In this document: positions 21,298 through 41,160 of the stretch, in pieces
How positions within the stretch are numbered: the first letter of the stretch is position 1
Layout: each line of letters opens with the position of its first letter
Source: Pseudeuparius sepicola
Taxonomy: Eukaryota; Arthropoda; Insecta; Coleoptera; Anthribidae
Reading direction: 5' to 3'
Assembly: GCA_963920635.1 (NCBI GenBank)
Contig: OY987308.1
Span: forward strand, 27,342,096-27,406,095
DNA: 64,000 nucleotides
Program-made: the position numbers and the translations under genes
The notes under the pieces: model-generated
What the model was told of the DNA's origin: nothing
What the model saw: the letters and a program-made list of their open reading frames with translations, nothing else
Database searches by the model: none

Positions 21298-21518
21298 TGT
21301 GGGAGACTATCCTTTTCTGTAGGATGGCTTAAATAAACGAGGGTTTCTTAAGATGTTTCTATTTTTTACTTTTTAATAATACATGGCACCATAATTACCA
21401 TAATTCTAATCTAATCTGACATGACATAAAAACGACAACTGACAATATCTGACTAATATCCTGTTTGTTACCAACCTAAACAATTGCGGGAAATACAAAT
21501 TTGAATTCGTCTACAACA
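21298..21518 (-). repeat. 3' LTR of gypsy copy 2
   Basis: 221 bp; matches 5831-6051 in all positions I compared. Confidence 0.92.
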
Positions 21519-21801
21519 GTTCGGCCATTCTGACACATTGATTGACCTCAATCAAATACATAATAAGTCACTAACTAAGAATTCAAATTTTTAAGCCTAA
21601 CACATAATAATTGAAGGTCATAAATAGTTCTTAAACTACACATAAATTGAAGTATTGCATTCACTAAGACATAAGTACAATCTGAATCTAAAGCATAAGA
21701 CATAATTGGTAATAAAGCCACATTTTAGATTTTTCCAAGATAAAGAACAAAATAAGTCATAATCTGTAATTTGTCAAAGCCGGAATTTTATCGTAATTAT
21801 T

Positions 21802-24800
21802 TTAGTTTTCTGTCCAAGGTCTCATACGAGAAGGAGCCATAACACTCTCGTAAGGCATCTGAGTTAGTTGAAAACCATCGATATCAGATACTACATACCT
21901 GTCATTATCTAGCACTCGTTTTACTACATAAGGACCTCGAAATTTAGGTAAAAGTTTCTTGTTTACGCCCGGTGTAACATCTACATTTGTTTTCATTACA
22001 TAATCGCCTTCTTTGTATTTGTGAGATGGCTTATGTCTCTTGTCATATTCTAATTTGCTGTAATTTTGCGCCTTTTCAATACTTTTAGAAGCTTCATTTC
22101 TTATCAAAAGTAAATCTCGTTCTACCTCAACTTGACTTTCAAGGAAAATACGGAGGTTATCTAAAATGTTTCCTTTCTGGTTTATACCAAATAACAACAT
22201 AGAAGGAGTAAATCCAGTTATACGGTTGATTGTGTTATTTATAGCAAATTCCACTTGGGTTAGTACTTCATCCCATTTGCTAGGAGTATCAGATAATTTT
22301 GAGCACATAGAACAAATCATTTTATTTACAATTTCAACCTGACCGTTACTTCGAGGAATACCACTAGCTATAAGAGTATGTGTTATATCATTTTTATTCA
22401 TAAAATCTTTAAATTCATGGGAAGTGAATGAAGTTCCTCGATCTGATATTATTCGTAAAGGTCTGCTATAAGAATCAAAATAGGATTTCAAATGTTTGAT
22501 AACGGGCTTAGTCTGAGTTGACACACATGGATAAATTTTTACAAATTTTGTAAAAGCATCAATTACAACTAGTATATGTTTTTGTTGGTGTTTTGTTTTT
22601 TCTAAAGGCCCATAATGATCAATATGTAATGTCTGGAATGGTAAGTTACCTTTCGGTATTGGATTCAAAAATCCTTCAGATCTACCTGTCAACGGTGAAT
22701 ACGAAATGCATTTTAAACAATTTGAGATGTATTGACGAATCTTATTTTTTAAATCAGGAAACCAATATGTTCGAAGAATTAGTTCACGGGTTTTGTTTTC
22801 ACCAACATGACCGACATTATCATGATACGTTTGGATTATAGTGTGTTCCATACAAGAAGGTACATAAAATAATATCTTGCCGTCATGTTTTCGATAAACT
22901 AAACCATTTCGTAATTCATAAGTCTTACTTTCAGTATGTTCCAATAGATTTCTAATTTCACAAATGTTATCATCTTTATCTTGTTTTAGACTCAATGTTC
23001 TTTCTAATGAATTGTCCTTAATAATTAAAACAGAATTTCTACTCAAGCAATCAGCATGTCTCATTGAGATATTTGGACGGTGTTCTAAGGTGTAAGTAAA
23101 ATTTTGTAACTCCAATGTCCAACGTAAAATCCGATTATTAATTTCCGTTTTCTGAATTGCCAGTTTAATACTGTTACAATCAGTTACAATTTTGAATTCT
23201 AAACCCTGTAAATATACTCTAAACCTTCTCAAAGAATAGACAATACACAACATTTCTAGTTCAAAACTATGATATTTGCTTTCGCAAGTGGATGTTCTTT
23301 TTGAAAAATAAAATATTGGATGGAATCTTCCATCATCTTGTTTCTGTAATAAAATGCTACCAAATCCTTGCGCAGATGCATCACAGTGAAGTTGGGTTTC
23401 AGAGTTGGGGTTATAGATTGCAAGTAGGGGTTTTCTAATTAGTAAACACTTAAGCGTTTCAAAAGCTTGTACTTCACTTTCACCAAAAATAAATTCTACA
23501 TTTTTTCTTAATAGGTCTGTCAAAGGTCTAGCAATAATTGCATAATCTTGAATAAAGCGTCGGAAGTATGAAGTTAAACCTAAGAAACTCTGGACATCTC
23601 GGAAATTTCTAGGTACTGGGAAATCACTTACCGCTTTAAGATTTTCATTACATGGAACTATTCCGTCTTTGTTAACAATATAACCCAAAAATTTAATCTC
23701 GTTTTTGAAAAAAGAACATTTGCTCAGTTTTAATTCTAGATTGTTTTTTACAAGTCGTTCAAAAACTTCATTAAGAATTTTCATATTTTCATCTAAAGTT
23801 GCCCTTGCAATTAAGATGTCATCAATATACACACTAATTTTACCTTGATCAATTAGTTCTCTAAATACCAAATTTACAAAACGACTGAAATTTGCTGGGC
23901 TATTTTTTAGGCCAAAAGGGGCTTTAAGATATTCATATTGCCCAGAATGGGTCACAAACGATGTATATTTTATAGAGTCTTCATTGATACAGATTTGGTG
24001 AAAAGCATCTTTCAAATCTAAGTGACTAAAATATTGTTTATTCCTCAATTTATCAATCTGATCATCAATTAAAGGAATAGGAAAATTGTCTCTAAGAGTA
24101 ATTTTATTCAACTGCCTATAGTCAACACACAGTCTTATACCAGAGGGTTTTTTGTTTACTAATACAATTGGAGAACTATATTCAAATTCACTTTTCCGAA
24201 TTATGTTTCTATCTAAAAGGTCCTCAATGATTTGGTTTACTTCATTTTTCTCATGATAAGATAAACGTCTAGGGCGAAAATAGAAGGGGCTATGTTCAGG
24301 TTTAACTCTAATTTTCATTTCATATTTAATTTCAGGAGTTTTTGGTCGCACAGGTAAAACGTAATTGTTTTCAAAATTTTGATAAAATTTTTGTTTCGCA
24401 CAGTATCCTAAATCGTGGTTAATCTCTAAATCAGGCTCTTCTTTGTTTTTAAATAAAGCATCGTCAATGTAAAAAATTTCGTTCAAGTCATTTTCGTCTT
24501 TTAGCTTGGAAATTATAACATCATCCTTTGCACCATAAGTAACAGATACATTATTTAATTTTGCAAAGTCTCTGCCTAGTAAACATGGAGTTTTTGTAGT
24601 ACGAACTGGTACAATACACAAATGAACTAAAAATATCCTACCATCATCTAACATTAATCTAGTTTTGACTAAACCGAGAATCGAAAGTTCGGAAGAGTTT
24701 ATACCATAAAAATTTTGATTCGTTTTAATTTTTTGAACTACAGAAATAGCTACTAAACTATCGTGAATTAATGAAATGGGGCTACCTGAATCCATCACTG

Positions 24801-26037
24801 GTATAACCTCTACCTCGTTTTGTCCTAATTCAAGTTTCCCTCTTACACAATGTGGTGGCACAAGTTCCATTTCTTCTGATATGTCCAATAGTACCGGAGA
24901 GTCACCAGAAAACTGTTCACCTGGTTCAGCTAATAATTCTTCTCTTTCTTCTACCAAATTCATCGATGTTGAAGGATGTCGAAGACCTGAGGCACCTGTA
25001 GTATGAACTGCTGCTTCTCCCTGTGATCGAACTGCTTGATTTGCTGTCCCTGAAACTCGATTCGATGCTGAGGTTGTTCCTGACGAGCGTTTTGGACAAG
25101 ATCCAAACTGATGTTGAAGTGAACCACACTCAAAACATGATCCTCTTTCTCGCTTTGGTTTCAAACAGTTAACTGAAGTATGGCCTTTTAAATTGCAATT
25201 GAAACATCGTAATGAGATTGTACCGGAATTTTTCTCTGCATTTTTTGGTACAAATTTCTGTGTCTGATTCGGCTCTATTTTTACTTTTACTCCCATACGA
25301 GCTCTTCTCTCATCTGCTATTCGCTCAAAAACTACAAGATCATGAAGTAAATCGTCCAAGTCGAGATGTGTCTTCGAAATTATCATAGTCGCCATTTCTC
25401 GTGAAGCTAAACCAATAGCAACTTGCTCTTTTATTTCATCGAAAGCGAGGTTAAGTTTCTTACATAGCTTAATTTTTTCGTGGAAATACAAACCTAAATC
25501 TTCTTTTGGACTCTGCACTCTATTTGACATAGTTTTCCAAAGATTACTTACATTGTCTGGTAAAATAAACGTATTTGAAAACTCTGCTTTAAATTCTTGC
25601 CAAGACGTTAGTGTCTCACGACGAGCCTCGTACCAATGTTTCGCTGCACCAATGAGATGTGTTCTTGCAGTCTCTAATGTGAAACTCGCAGGCCAGTTGT
25701 GCAATGTTGCGGCACTTTGCAGATTATCTAACCAAGGTTTACTTTCGGAAAAACGCTCCCCATTAAAAGTAGACACACTTTTAGAAAAATCTGGTATAAC
25801 GTGGTAATTTTGTACCTGATTGTTTTGTTGGCTTTGCAGTTGTAGCATTTGCATCATTTGCGCATTTTGCTGCATCATGGAGCTCATTAAAGTCATCATC
25901 GTGTTCAAATTTTTAGCTTCTGGATTTTGGGGCTGACGCTGGGACTCATTTTGTAGTACTGAAGGGTTTTGTTCTTGGTAAAATGTTTCGAATTGGTTGA
26001 GGGGAAAACCCTGCCTGTTTCCTTGTTCTTTGTCCAT
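21802..26037 (-). CDS. Gag-Pol polyprotein of gypsy copy 2
   Basis: Intact 1411-codon frame with the same domain order and catalytic residues as copy 1. The only protein difference I see is residue 632 (Ser here, Ala in copy 1), just before the CVDYRQ motif of reverse transcriptase. Among silent changes, one is visible near 25712 (G versus A). Coding-competent by sequence. Confidence 0.95.
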   Translation of the reverse strand: MDKEQGNRQGFPLNQFETFYQEQNPSVLQNESQRQPQNPEAKNLNTMMTLMSSMMQQNAQMMQMLQLQSQQNNQVQNYHVIPDFSKSVSTFNGERFSESKPWLDNLQSAATLHNWPASFTLETARTHLIGAAKHWYEARRETLTSWQEFKAEFSNTFILPDNVSNLWKTMSNRVQSPKEDLGLYFHEKIKLCKKLNLAFDEIKEQVAIGLASREMATMIISKTHLDLDDLLHDLVVFERIADERRARMGVKVKIEPNQTQKFVPKNAEKNSGTISLRCFNCNLKGHTSVNCLKPKRERGSCFECGSLQHQFGSCPKRSSGTTSASNRVSGTANQAVRSQGEAAVHTTGASGLRHPSTSMNLVEEREELLAEPGEQFSGDSPVLLDISEEMELVPPHCVRGKLELGQNEVEVIPVMDSGSPISLIHDSLVAISVVQKIKTNQNFYGINSSELSILGLVKTRLMLDDGRIFLVHLCIVPVRTTKTPCLLGRDFAKLNNVSVTYGAKDDVIISKLKDENDLNEIFYIDDALFKNKEEPDLEINHDLGYCAKQKFYQNFENNYVLPVRPKTPEIKYEMKIRVKPEHSPFYFRPRRLSYHEKNEVNQIIEDLLDRNIIRKSEFEYSSPIVLVNKKPSGIRLCVDYRQLNKITLRDNFPIPLIDDQIDKLRNKQYFSHLDLKDAFHQICINEDSIKYTSFVTHSGQYEYLKAPFGLKNSPANFSRFVNLVFRELIDQGKISVYIDDILIARATLDENMKILNEVFERLVKNNLELKLSKCSFFKNEIKFLGYIVNKDGIVPCNENLKAVSDFPVPRNFRDVQSFLGLTSYFRRFIQDYAIIARPLTDLLRKNVEFIFGESEVQAFETLKCLLIRKPLLAIYNPNSETQLHCDASAQGFGSILLQKQDDGRFHPIFYFSKRTSTCESKYHSFELEMLCIVYSLRRFRVYLQGLEFKIVTDCNSIKLAIQKTEINNRILRWTLELQNFTYTLEHRPNISMRHADCLSRNSVLIIKDNSLERTLSLKQDKDDNICEIRNLLEHTESKTYELRNGLVYRKHDGKILFYVPSCMEHTIIQTYHDNVGHVGENKTRELILRTYWFPDLKNKIRQYISNCLKCISYSPLTGRSEGFLNPIPKGNLPFQTLHIDHYGPLEKTKHQQKHILVVIDAFTKFVKIYPCVSTQTKPVIKHLKSYFDSYSRPLRIISDRGTSFTSHEFKDFMNKNDITHTLIASGIPRSNGQVEIVNKMICSMCSKLSDTPSKWDEVLTQVEFAINNTINRITGFTPSMLLFGINQKGNILDNLRIFLESQVEVERDLLLIRNEASKSIEKAQNYSKLEYDKRHKPSHKYKEGDYVMKTNVDVTPGVNKKLLPKFRGPYVVKRVLDNDRYVVSDIDGFQLTQMPYESVMAPSRMRPWTEN

Positions 26038-26134
26038 GATTTTTCCGAACGAGAGAAACGTGTTTCATAAAACAACAAATGCACGAAAATACTTTGTGGG
26101 CCGCAACTTTTCTTCAATCCCACTTCTGAAAAAC

Positions 26135-26355
26135 TGTGGGATACTATCCTTTTCTGTAGGATGGCTTAAATAAACGAGGGTTTCTTAAGATGTTTCTATT
26201 TTTTACTTTTGAATAATACATGGCACCATAATTACCATAATTCTAATCTAATCTGACATGACATAAAAATGACAACTGACAATATCTGACTAATATCCTG
26301 TTTGTTACCAACCTAAACAATTGCGGGAAATACAAATTTGAATTCGTCTACAACA
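26135..26355 (-). repeat. 5' LTR of gypsy copy 2
   Basis: 221 bp; carries the same variants as the LTR at 10668-10888. Confidence 0.92.
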
Positions 26356-27262
26356 CTTCTAATTTTAACTTTATATTGTTTTGGTTATGTCTTCATTATT
26401 AATGGAGGTAGACCAGCTTACCTAGGCGATGCTGCCTCGACCACTGGTTAGTTCGTAAATTGTTTGCGCTCAAATAATACCTATGATGCGTTACAATGGT
26501 TTTTGTAACTGTTTTATTGGACATTGTTATTACTATGTACGCAGAACGCACATAATTTAATCCGGCTTCTATTAGATACATATTAGCCTTTTAAACGATG
26601 TTAACTAAATACCTACACGCGTTATGATTATTATATCATGTGGCAGTGTTGCTGTATGTGCACGTGGATAGACAATATCTAAAAGCGTCTATTTGAATAG
26701 GCACCTACACCCACTACCTAGCAATTCCATGATACCCCCCAGTAGGTACCCCAAGATAACAGATTGGACGCTGCTGTTTGCTGTATTATTAGAATTCATA
26801 AAAAGGAGCGATTCATGAGAATAAGCAGCTTGCTGGTTTTCTGTGGTAACGGGAATGCCTTCACATCCCTTACATCTTCAACTTTAAAATTTCGAATGGG
26901 ACTACCCGAGACTTCCTTGTAGATATTAAGAGGCAGAATACCTTCAAGTAGGAAAAGCGAAAGCAGAATCTGAAAATAGACTTTACTATTACTTTTACAA
27001 GCTTTTATTTAACTTGCAATGTATGTATGTATGTATGTATGTATGTTTAGGTCAAATCTTGCAAGCTGAATTAGAACCACTTCCTGACATCCGATTGAGC
27101 TGAAATTTTGCATACACCCTTCGTTCCGGTATACAATACTCAATATGGTAATACTTTCAAAGTGGCCTAAGCTCCAAGATGGCGGATGATGTATTTTTAG
27201 TCAACCCCCTTAATATGGGTATCAAATGAAAGGGCTTGAAGAGTAGAACTAAAAAGTTGAAA

Positions 27263-27641
27263 ATAAAATTTTAATAAAAAAAATATTTTTAAAAACAAGC
27301 TTTTATTTAAATGCTCTGAAAAGAAGAAAATAAATTTTATTATAATAAATCAAACCAAGGCAATACCATAATTTTGCTACATTATACAACTCTATATGAT
27401 ATAAAAGCTTGTCGCGAGAATATAATATATCTTGAAAGAAATTTTAAGTAGAAAATTTATTTTTCTATAAAAGAAATTTACACACGAAAATCTCGCGACA
27501 AGCTTTTATATTATATACAGTTGTATATTGTAACAAAATTATGGATTTTCCTTGGTTTGATTTATTATAAAGTTTATTTTCCTCTTTTCAGAGCTTTTAA
27601 ATAAAAGCTTGTTTTTAAAAATATTTTTTTATTAAAATTTT
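27263..27641. repeat. Inverted-repeat (fold-back) element, copy B
   Basis: Same element in unit 2, with small substitutions in the right arm (GAGCTTTTAAAT versus GAGCATCTAAAT). Confidence 0.7.
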
Positions 27642-28810
27642 TACATTTAGGAATGAAGTTTAGATTATGTATACCATTCTGCTACGTTGTAATGTAAAAT
27701 ACTAATGAATATAATAAAGTAAATTACAGTGTGTTTTTAAAACACTGGTTGTTTACACATGATCCACCTTGTTTTAAATGTTGTTATATTGGCTGATAAA
27801 TGTGCATGCCAGTGGTTTGTTACCTATTTTAATAACAATGCATTTATTTAAACTATATTTTTTGCAAGTGTTAAAATAATTCTGTAAAATGCGCCGCAGG
27901 CAGAAAATTTACAAGTTGCAATGAATATTTTAAAATTCCGAAATGGTTTCGGCTACGCCCTCTAAATACGCTACTGACTGGATCACCCTGTACACGCGAG
28001 TGGAGGCGCGGGGCCGCGTGCGCTGCACCGTTCGCACCCGCGCGCCTAGAGCCGGCCCTGGCGGGTTAGACCAGTCGCTGTTGAAGTTTAACTACCTCTA
28101 CTATTTTTAAATGGTTCTGATAAAAAAAAACCAAAACAGGTTTAACTTGAACTCATTTTACATTAAATTTCTCGTTATTATGGATATATTTTTACACATT
28201 CTTCGCCTGGCCTGACGACACCTTTAGAAATGCCAGTATGGGCAGTAGGTACGGTAAAAGATTTCTACGCGCCACTAACCGAATCTTTCATAAAAATAAT
28301 AAATAAATATACAAATACAAGTTAGTACTAATCCACTCTGGGAATCCCTTAATACCCTAATCCATGGCGCACGCAGCCATGCACCACCGTTCACCGTTTA
28401 CTGTTGTCCAGTTTGTCCAGTTATGTTTTATTTTATTTGACACTGATCCAAAAATTATGTTTGGTTGGCCGTTTTCGGGCGGGTTTTCATGCTCTACTGG
28501 TAAACCAGTTCAATAAATTATTACACTCACTGGTGCTCGGGGAGCTCGTTCTAGTGTTGGCGCACAAGCACATAAAATGGCGGTATTTCGGGGGGGGAGG
28601 GGAGGGGTTGGGGGTTCCTAGATACGGCCCTGAACCCACACGAAATATCAACGAGCCATTATATTTACTTACCTACTATTTATTTGCGATTGTGAAAATC
28701 AGAACGTGATGTTTTTCCATTTTTATTTGCCTTTGGCTATTATTCTTTATGATAGGAAAAAACCCATCCCATTTCAAACAGTAACAAGATTTTTGCGATA
28801 AAAAGAACTG

Positions 28811-28818
28811 TATAAAAG
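28811..28818 (+). promoter_or_regulatory. TATA box of gene 3
   Basis: TATAAAAG 59 bp before the ATG, identical to the gene 2 promoter context. Confidence 0.75.
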
Positions 28819-28869
28819 AAATGTTCTGGCCAAGTCCGCAATCAGAACTTGTGTATATACCTGCCCGAA

Positions 28870-35776
<6,907 letters not shown>

Positions 35777-35796
35777 TTGGCCTTGTTAATGGATAC

Positions 35797-36464
35797 CTCA
35801 GAGAAATAACCAAGGATAGAGGGAGTAAGAACAAAAAGTAAACAAAGCCAACATCTTTTTGAGTGATGCCGGGTACTCCATTGTTTACAGCATTTCATTT
35901 CAAAATAGAAGGGTTTAATAATGGGATTCAATGAAGGCACACCTCCCATAACGCTAAATTACCAAATGTAGTTATTAATTTCTAGTTTGTAACAATTTTA
36001 AACTAAAACTAAATTGCAGTGTAATTATAGTATCTAATTATCACTTTAATAAAATCGTCACAGATACCTCAAACGGCCCGACATGGCAACGCTGCTTTTG
36101 CTGCCGCGGGCGCCGCGTCCGTTAACTCAGCGATATTTGTTTTGTGTATGCCCAGCATGTCAAGTTTTCCGATTGTTTACGTATGCATTTCTCCCGTTTT
36201 TAATTGTTTTTCTGTTAATTTAAAGCCTATTTATTAGTATTTAGGATATAGTGACTGATTTTGTATACAATGGGACGCAGAAAGTGTGTGGTATGTGGCT
36301 ACATTGATATTTCTCAGGACATAACCTATCTCAGGTAAACGTTGTACACACGGGCCTAATGTTTGTTTTTGTTTACTTCGGTAAATTTGCATAAGATGTT
36401 GGTTGACTACAAACGTATGTATTTTGAGGCTGTTGCTCCCTCTATCCTTGGTTATTTCTCTGAG
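35797..36464 (+). mobile_element. P-element-like non-autonomous element in gene 3 3' UTR
   Basis: 668 bp with perfect 29-bp inverted ends beginning CTCAGAGAAATAACCAAGG, flanked by an exact 8-bp duplication ATGGATAC (35789-35796 and 36465-36472). Genes 1 and 2 show the empty site. As I recall, Drosophila P elements also make 8-bp duplications and have ends of similar length with a GAAATAAC core. The inside has a possible THAP first exon but no transposase core. Confidence 0.75.
36270..36334 (+). pseudogene. Possible first THAP exon of P-like transposase
   Basis: ATG followed by about 21 codons (MGRRKCVVCGYIDISQ...), then AG|GTAAAC, a good splice donor. THAP domains of P-type transposases begin with a Cys-x2-4-Cys pair close to the start Met, as here (C6, C9). 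The remaining Cys and His of the finger would be in a second exon that is not present. Short, so the call is tentative. Confidence 0.4.
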
Positions 36465-36506
36465 ATGGATACCATAAAAAAGGATATTAGGTTAAAAGAA
36501 ACTGTA

Positions 36507-36512
36507 AATAAA
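36507..36512 (+). terminator. Poly(A) signal of gene 3, displaced
   Basis: The homologous AATAAA lies 731 bp after the stop because a 668-bp P-like element was inserted between them. If used, the 3' UTR contains the whole element unless an earlier signal inside the element is used. Confidence 0.65.
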
Positions 36513-36834
36513 TAACAAGCATCGCTATGATCGTTTTTTTCTCGCATTGTTTCTGTTTGTGTTCGTCATCATTCTCGCGGAGAGCGAGAAAAACTTTCAA
36601 GCCTCTTTGCATAGAAAATTTGCTATAAATAAACTGGAGGTTTATTATAAAAAAATGTCAAAATACAAAAATAATCCTCTGTGCATAAACTTTGGTTAGT
36701 ATTTTTTTTTTCAATGTACTTTTAGCATTCCATGCAAAGATGTAAAATTTACCATATCTTACGAGTTATAAAAAAATGAAAATTCGCTGCTTGGTTATTG
36801 ATATTGACAACTATATCTACGTACCTAAATCTAT

Positions 36835-36952
36835 ACAAGGTGTCCCAGAACATGTGGGCAATCTCCCGGATTTATACAAGGGATGTTAAAATAACATTAC
36901 AAGTTGCTATAAAAATTTTCCCCAGAGGGCCCACCAACGGAGATACAAGCCC
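36835..36952. repeat. Interspersed repeat, copy C
   Basis: Diverged copy (CAAGGTGTCCCAGAACATG). Past 36952 it reads TTAAAGGACGCCCC instead of the CTAAAAATATTT seen at the other two junctions. Confidence 0.5.
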
Positions 36953-37289
36953 TTAAAGGACGCCCCTGAAAATCGTTTTTTTTTTAATAATTTTTAAAAT
37001 ACTTTGTGTAATTGAATTATTTTTTAATACGATGTATGTACATACATGGTGTCTCAAACTCGATGCCCCAGGGTCGCTATTGGCTAATAAAAAACGCAAA
37101 TGAAAATTTTACTTGCGGGTTTCAAATGAGACTACTTGGGCTTACTTTTGAGCCCAAAATTTTATTTTTGGAACTCTTGAAAATGCCTGTAATGAAATAT
37201 GGCGGTAATAAATTTATTTTAAATTTTATAAATAAAAAAACAAACAAAAACATTGCAAGTAATTATTAATAATAAATGAATAAATAACA

Positions 37290-38125
37290 ATTTCAACTAC
37301 AAAGTATTTTCTATGTGCCCCCCATCTTCTAAGAAAATATCTTTGCCGAACTTCTCTTTGCGGGTGGCTTTTCTTAAAATTTCCGGGTAAATGCCTTGGC
37401 ATGCGCAATTATAATTGTTTCCTTCAAATGGTCAATATTTTGTGAAGGGGTCTTATAAACATTATTTTTGAGAAGTCCCCACAAACAAAAATCTAAAGGG
37501 GTCGGGTCTGGAGATTTCCCTGGTCATTTTATTGGACCATTAATCCCTATCCATCTATCATCTATCCCCAGATATTTCGTCTAAATAATCGCGAACTATA
37601 CGTGCTGCGTGAGGTGGAGCTCCATCATATTGAAACCACATTGATCGCCTTAATTGAAGAGGCACATCTTCAAGAAGAATTGAAAGTTCATCTTGAAGAA
37701 ATCTCAGATATCTTTCGCTATTTAAAATTCCTTCATAAAAATAAGGTCCAATTAGATGGCGAACAATGATGCCACACCAGACATTTATACCAAAATGACC
37801 TTGATTCCTTATACGATTGACAAAATGAGGGTTTTCTGTTGACCAATAGATAATGCTCATTTCTTCTGTTCGGCATACCATTGCTCACAAAACGGCTTTC
37901 GTCTGTCCGAAGAATGTGATTAAAAATGTGCCTGTCAACAATTTCTGGTATTGTTATAATTTGGGAAATAAAATTTACTCGCTTCTATCTATTCATTTCC
38001 CCTAATAATTGTTCTAAATAGTGTAACTTGTAGTCGTGATATTTACTGCTCTTCATAATTCTTTGAACTGAGGACTTATTAAAATTTAATTCTGCCACAC
38101 TCTCTATTTCAGCTTTTATTATTTT
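37290..38125 (-). pseudogene. Mariner-type transposase, catalytic part (decayed)
   Basis: Minus-strand remnant: SSVQRI helix-turn-helix end near 38060, WCGII...GPYFYEG and YDGAPPHAARIVRDYLD in the frame 37558-37881, then SPDPTPLDFCLWG and KTPSQNIDHLKE further left. A Trp-to-stop change and frame shifts break it. This is the DDE_3 domain of Tc1/mariner transposases; the second Asp (DGAPPH) and the DPTPLDF region are visible. Confidence 0.75.
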
Positions 38126-38129
38126 CTTT

Positions 38130-40265
38130 TAATTTAAAATAAATAAATAAATAGGTAAACCAGTAGCTAATAATAATGATAAGGATGAAAGTTTTTAAAG
38201 GTCAAGGCCAATCTCACTAGTCGGAAAAGAGTAGCTGAAGAGCGTAGCAAGGGATGTCCAGCTAGCTAGTCGTCAGGGTGTGAGTTCAAGGTAAAGGTGC
38301 GCCACTGATTTATGGCAACCTAAATCAGAAAATTTACCGATGGTCCGGATACTCTTTTCAAACGATGAGACTGACCAAGTTATTTATAGAACAAAATTAA
38401 GTAAGTTTGAATCGCTTTTGAATTAATCTGAAAACCTAATGAATAAATAAAAAGGGGGAATAAGTTGACAACGTTTATTCGACCGTTAAAGTAAAGGGAT
38501 TGTTGTTTTGACAAACTTATACATATAGGGCACGCCGTAACTTTCTAAGTTCTATGCATGTAATAATAAAGGCACATATATATGTTATTTAGTTAAATCG
38601 ATATTACCTCACGTGATCACGTTTAGCGCGCAGCTGTTAAATGTTCACCTTAAGGGTGCAAAACAACCTTTCCCATTAATAGGCCGAAGCTTCATATGAT
38701 CACAAATATAGAAAATACTTAAAGTCAACTTAATAAGTTTACATTGGCAGTTGGCCTTTGTACAGACAACAATATAATATTCAAAACTGGCAGTAGGCCT
38801 TTGTACGGGCAACAATAATATTTAAAAATAGCAATCACGTAATACAAACATGTTAAAAGGGATTAATAAAAACTGAGACGACACGATCTACATAAGAAAA
38901 CCTGAAACAGCTGACGACTGTTGGGCCTCGTCCAGTTTCCTCCGAACTAACAGGCAGGGTATTACGTCAACACCACCCACATCGCAGGCAGCGACACTAG
39001 GTTGCATGTAGGGCTGTGGCACGAAGTGGTAGGTTCCAGCAAGCAAACCATCGCAAGCAAGCCATCCGAGGAAAACCATCCGAAGCACACAACGCCTCGT
39101 AGAAGGTAACGTATGACCGAAAACCTCGTAAGGTCACGCAGGCAGCGAAAGGCAAAATAGGTACACGAAGAAAACCCAGGTATACGTAGAAGAACCTAGG
39201 TATACGAAGAAAACCTAGGCACACGAAGGATAAGAAGAAGACCTCTAGATGTAGGGCGGCCTTATTGGTGAAAAACTGCCACAAGTGCGGCTGGGAAGCT
39301 CTAATTAATTTCTTTCCAGTGATCAAGACATGTCTAGCTGTTAAGATTTCATCCTCAGTGAAGAACTTGGCTGTAAAAATCCGGTATACACCGTTAGTTG
39401 GCTCAGGAAACGCAAAATAACGCAATTGAAGGCAAGGCAAACGTAGGAGCAACTATTTGAGTAGACACTTTTCACACGTCGCTGAAGACAGAAACGAAAT
39501 CAGATTCAAGAACAAGGAGCTTACAACGGACAAGTGGAGCAATGCTTTTCAAATCAAAACCCCGACAATATCCAAACCCAACAAGACATCCGCGAATAAA
39601 CTACTCCGCAATTTAGCCGAAGGTATACCTAATGAAAAGAAGACACCAGGTAAATATTGTACATGATGCGCGAATGGCACTACATGAACCCACCATTCCA
39701 GACGTTCAATTCAAATTTAAACCCAAACGGAAAATCCGAACGCCGCGCCGATCGTAAAATCACGCGACAACAACCACGATAGAGCACGTTCCAGTATAAC
39801 TACTCGCACTCCACTGAAATCAGAACCACTGCGCGACGTCAGTCACCGCGCAAATCCTATTGCAGGGACAATTAAGCGTCTTAGATGAAACCAATCAGGT
39901 AAGACAGCGTAATTCAACACCCAAACACAATTACGGGACTTAATCCATAGCAGGAAATTTAAATTAAAGAACGAAAAACCGAAATAGATTCCATTCCGAG
40001 AGTACCATCTCACACGACTCGATGCGTTGCACCATGGGTGACCAACAGAAATTCATGCCGAGATCAGGCAACCCACAATTCACGTAGCCAAAGAAAGAAG
40101 ACAATAATAATTAACATTAAGTAAACTAATATTGGGATTAATTACAGATACGAGAATAACTGGCCGAAAGGCGAGGGAGGATTAAATGTATTAATAAGTA
40201 TATAGAACAATAATTATTATTGGAAAATAAATATCGAATGCAGAACACCTGTAGGTAGGTATTAT
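38130..40265. mobile_element. Unclassified 2.1-kb insertion inside the mariner element
   Basis: Sequence between the two transposase parts with different base composition (more GC and CpG around 38880-39850). It contains a 20-bp repeat in about four tandem copies at 39158-39235 and a duplicated GGCAGT-GGCCTTTGTAC block at 38744-38815. Frames on both strands (38997-39452 minus, 39457-39666 plus) match no family I recognise. Ends are approximate and no target duplication is clear. Confidence 0.4.
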
Positions 40266-40399
40266 TTTAATATGAATAAACACAATTAGAATAAATAGTG
40301 GTAAACCGTCTTTCGCTATTATTTTGGTACGTTATGAGGGAATTATAGAATAAAACGTAGTTAAATGGAACATTAAATGAAATATAGAAAAGTTGAATT

Positions 40400-40665
40400 T
40401 TAAACCGTGACAATTCCCTGCTAGCTTGCCTAATTGAATGTGTGGGATTGTCATCAAAATATTGCAATACCTGGGCTGTTGCATCATCACTGCGAGTTCT
40501 TTTTCGAATTGGTTTATCTTTTCGATTACAAAATACACTTTGATTTTCGCGAAGAGTATTTTCCAGTCTTATAAATTTATTGTGATCAGGAATTCGGCGG
40601 TCCGGATATCTTTCTTGATAAATTCGCACGGCTTTTCTTGATTTTTTTGGGCTTCCCCGTAAATT
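40400..40665 (-). pseudogene. Mariner-type transposase, N-terminal HTH part
   Basis: Minus-strand frame with RIYQERYPDRRIPDHNKF...LENTLREN and THSIRQASRELS, the helix-turn-helix (DUF4817-like) start of insect mariner-type transposases. It belongs with the catalytic part at 37290-38125 and is cut off from it by the insertion. Confidence 0.7.
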
Positions 40666-41160
40666 AAAATCATATCAACTTTTTCATCGTGTGTAGTTAT
40701 TTTGATTGAAATAAACGATTAAAAATGATTAAAAACCAAGACTAAATATTTCAAAATTGACAAGTTGTTTCACAAACTGCTTTAGTATAATCAAAGTGTC
40801 TGTTGTTTTCCATGGAGACCAAATTAAATCACGGCTAACTTGATTTTTTCCGATATATTTAATATGTGTGTTTTTACATATTTCTGTTTGTATCTTTTAG
40901 ACGAAGAGAGAGAGATGAAAAAAGTTTCTTAACGAAAGTTTATCAGAAAAACACGCTGTTTCATAATATAAAAAGAAACAGGTATGTTTCTGGGAAAATA
41001 TATTTCGTGACGTCATTACAGGCATTTTCAAAAGTTCCAAAAAATAAAATTTTGGGCTCAAAAGTAAGCCTAAGTAATCTCACTTGAAACCCCCCAAGTG
41101 AAATTTTCATTTGCGTTTTTTATTAGCCAATAGCGACCCTGGGGCATCGAGTTTGAGATA

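Larger units (their letters stand above)
21298..26355 (-). mobile_element. Ty3/gypsy LTR retrotransposon, copy 2
   Basis: Same element at the same place in the second unit, with the same CTTC flanks and the same LTR differences as copy 1. It was therefore copied by segmental duplication rather than by new transposition. Confidence 0.95.
36465..37050. other. Gene 3 3' flank
   Basis: Rest of the gene 3 3' UTR with its poly(A) signal, then flank homologous to 4950-5433, ending at 36952, followed by AT-rich sequence leading to a mariner terminus. No further gene. Confidence 0.6.
37051..41160 (-). mobile_element. Mariner-type element, interrupted
   Basis: 4.1 kb bounded by inverted repeats of about 145 bp (37051-37194 and 41013-41160) starting TCTCAAACTCGATGCCCCAG. 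Transposase remnants lie on the minus strand at both sides of a 2.1-kb insertion. Terminal bases outside TCTCAAAC differ between ends, so the outermost few bp are eroded. Confidence 0.75.

Noticed and set aside
38200..38300. tRNA-derived SINE: GTAGCTGAAGAG like box A and GTGAGTTCAAGG like box B
   Set aside because: Box B is a poor match, there is no tRNA fold and no tail or target duplication.
38997..39452. 151-codon minus-strand frame as a host gene
   Set aside because: Lies in an unclassified insertion, overlaps the 20-bp tandem repeats and has no recognisable domain.
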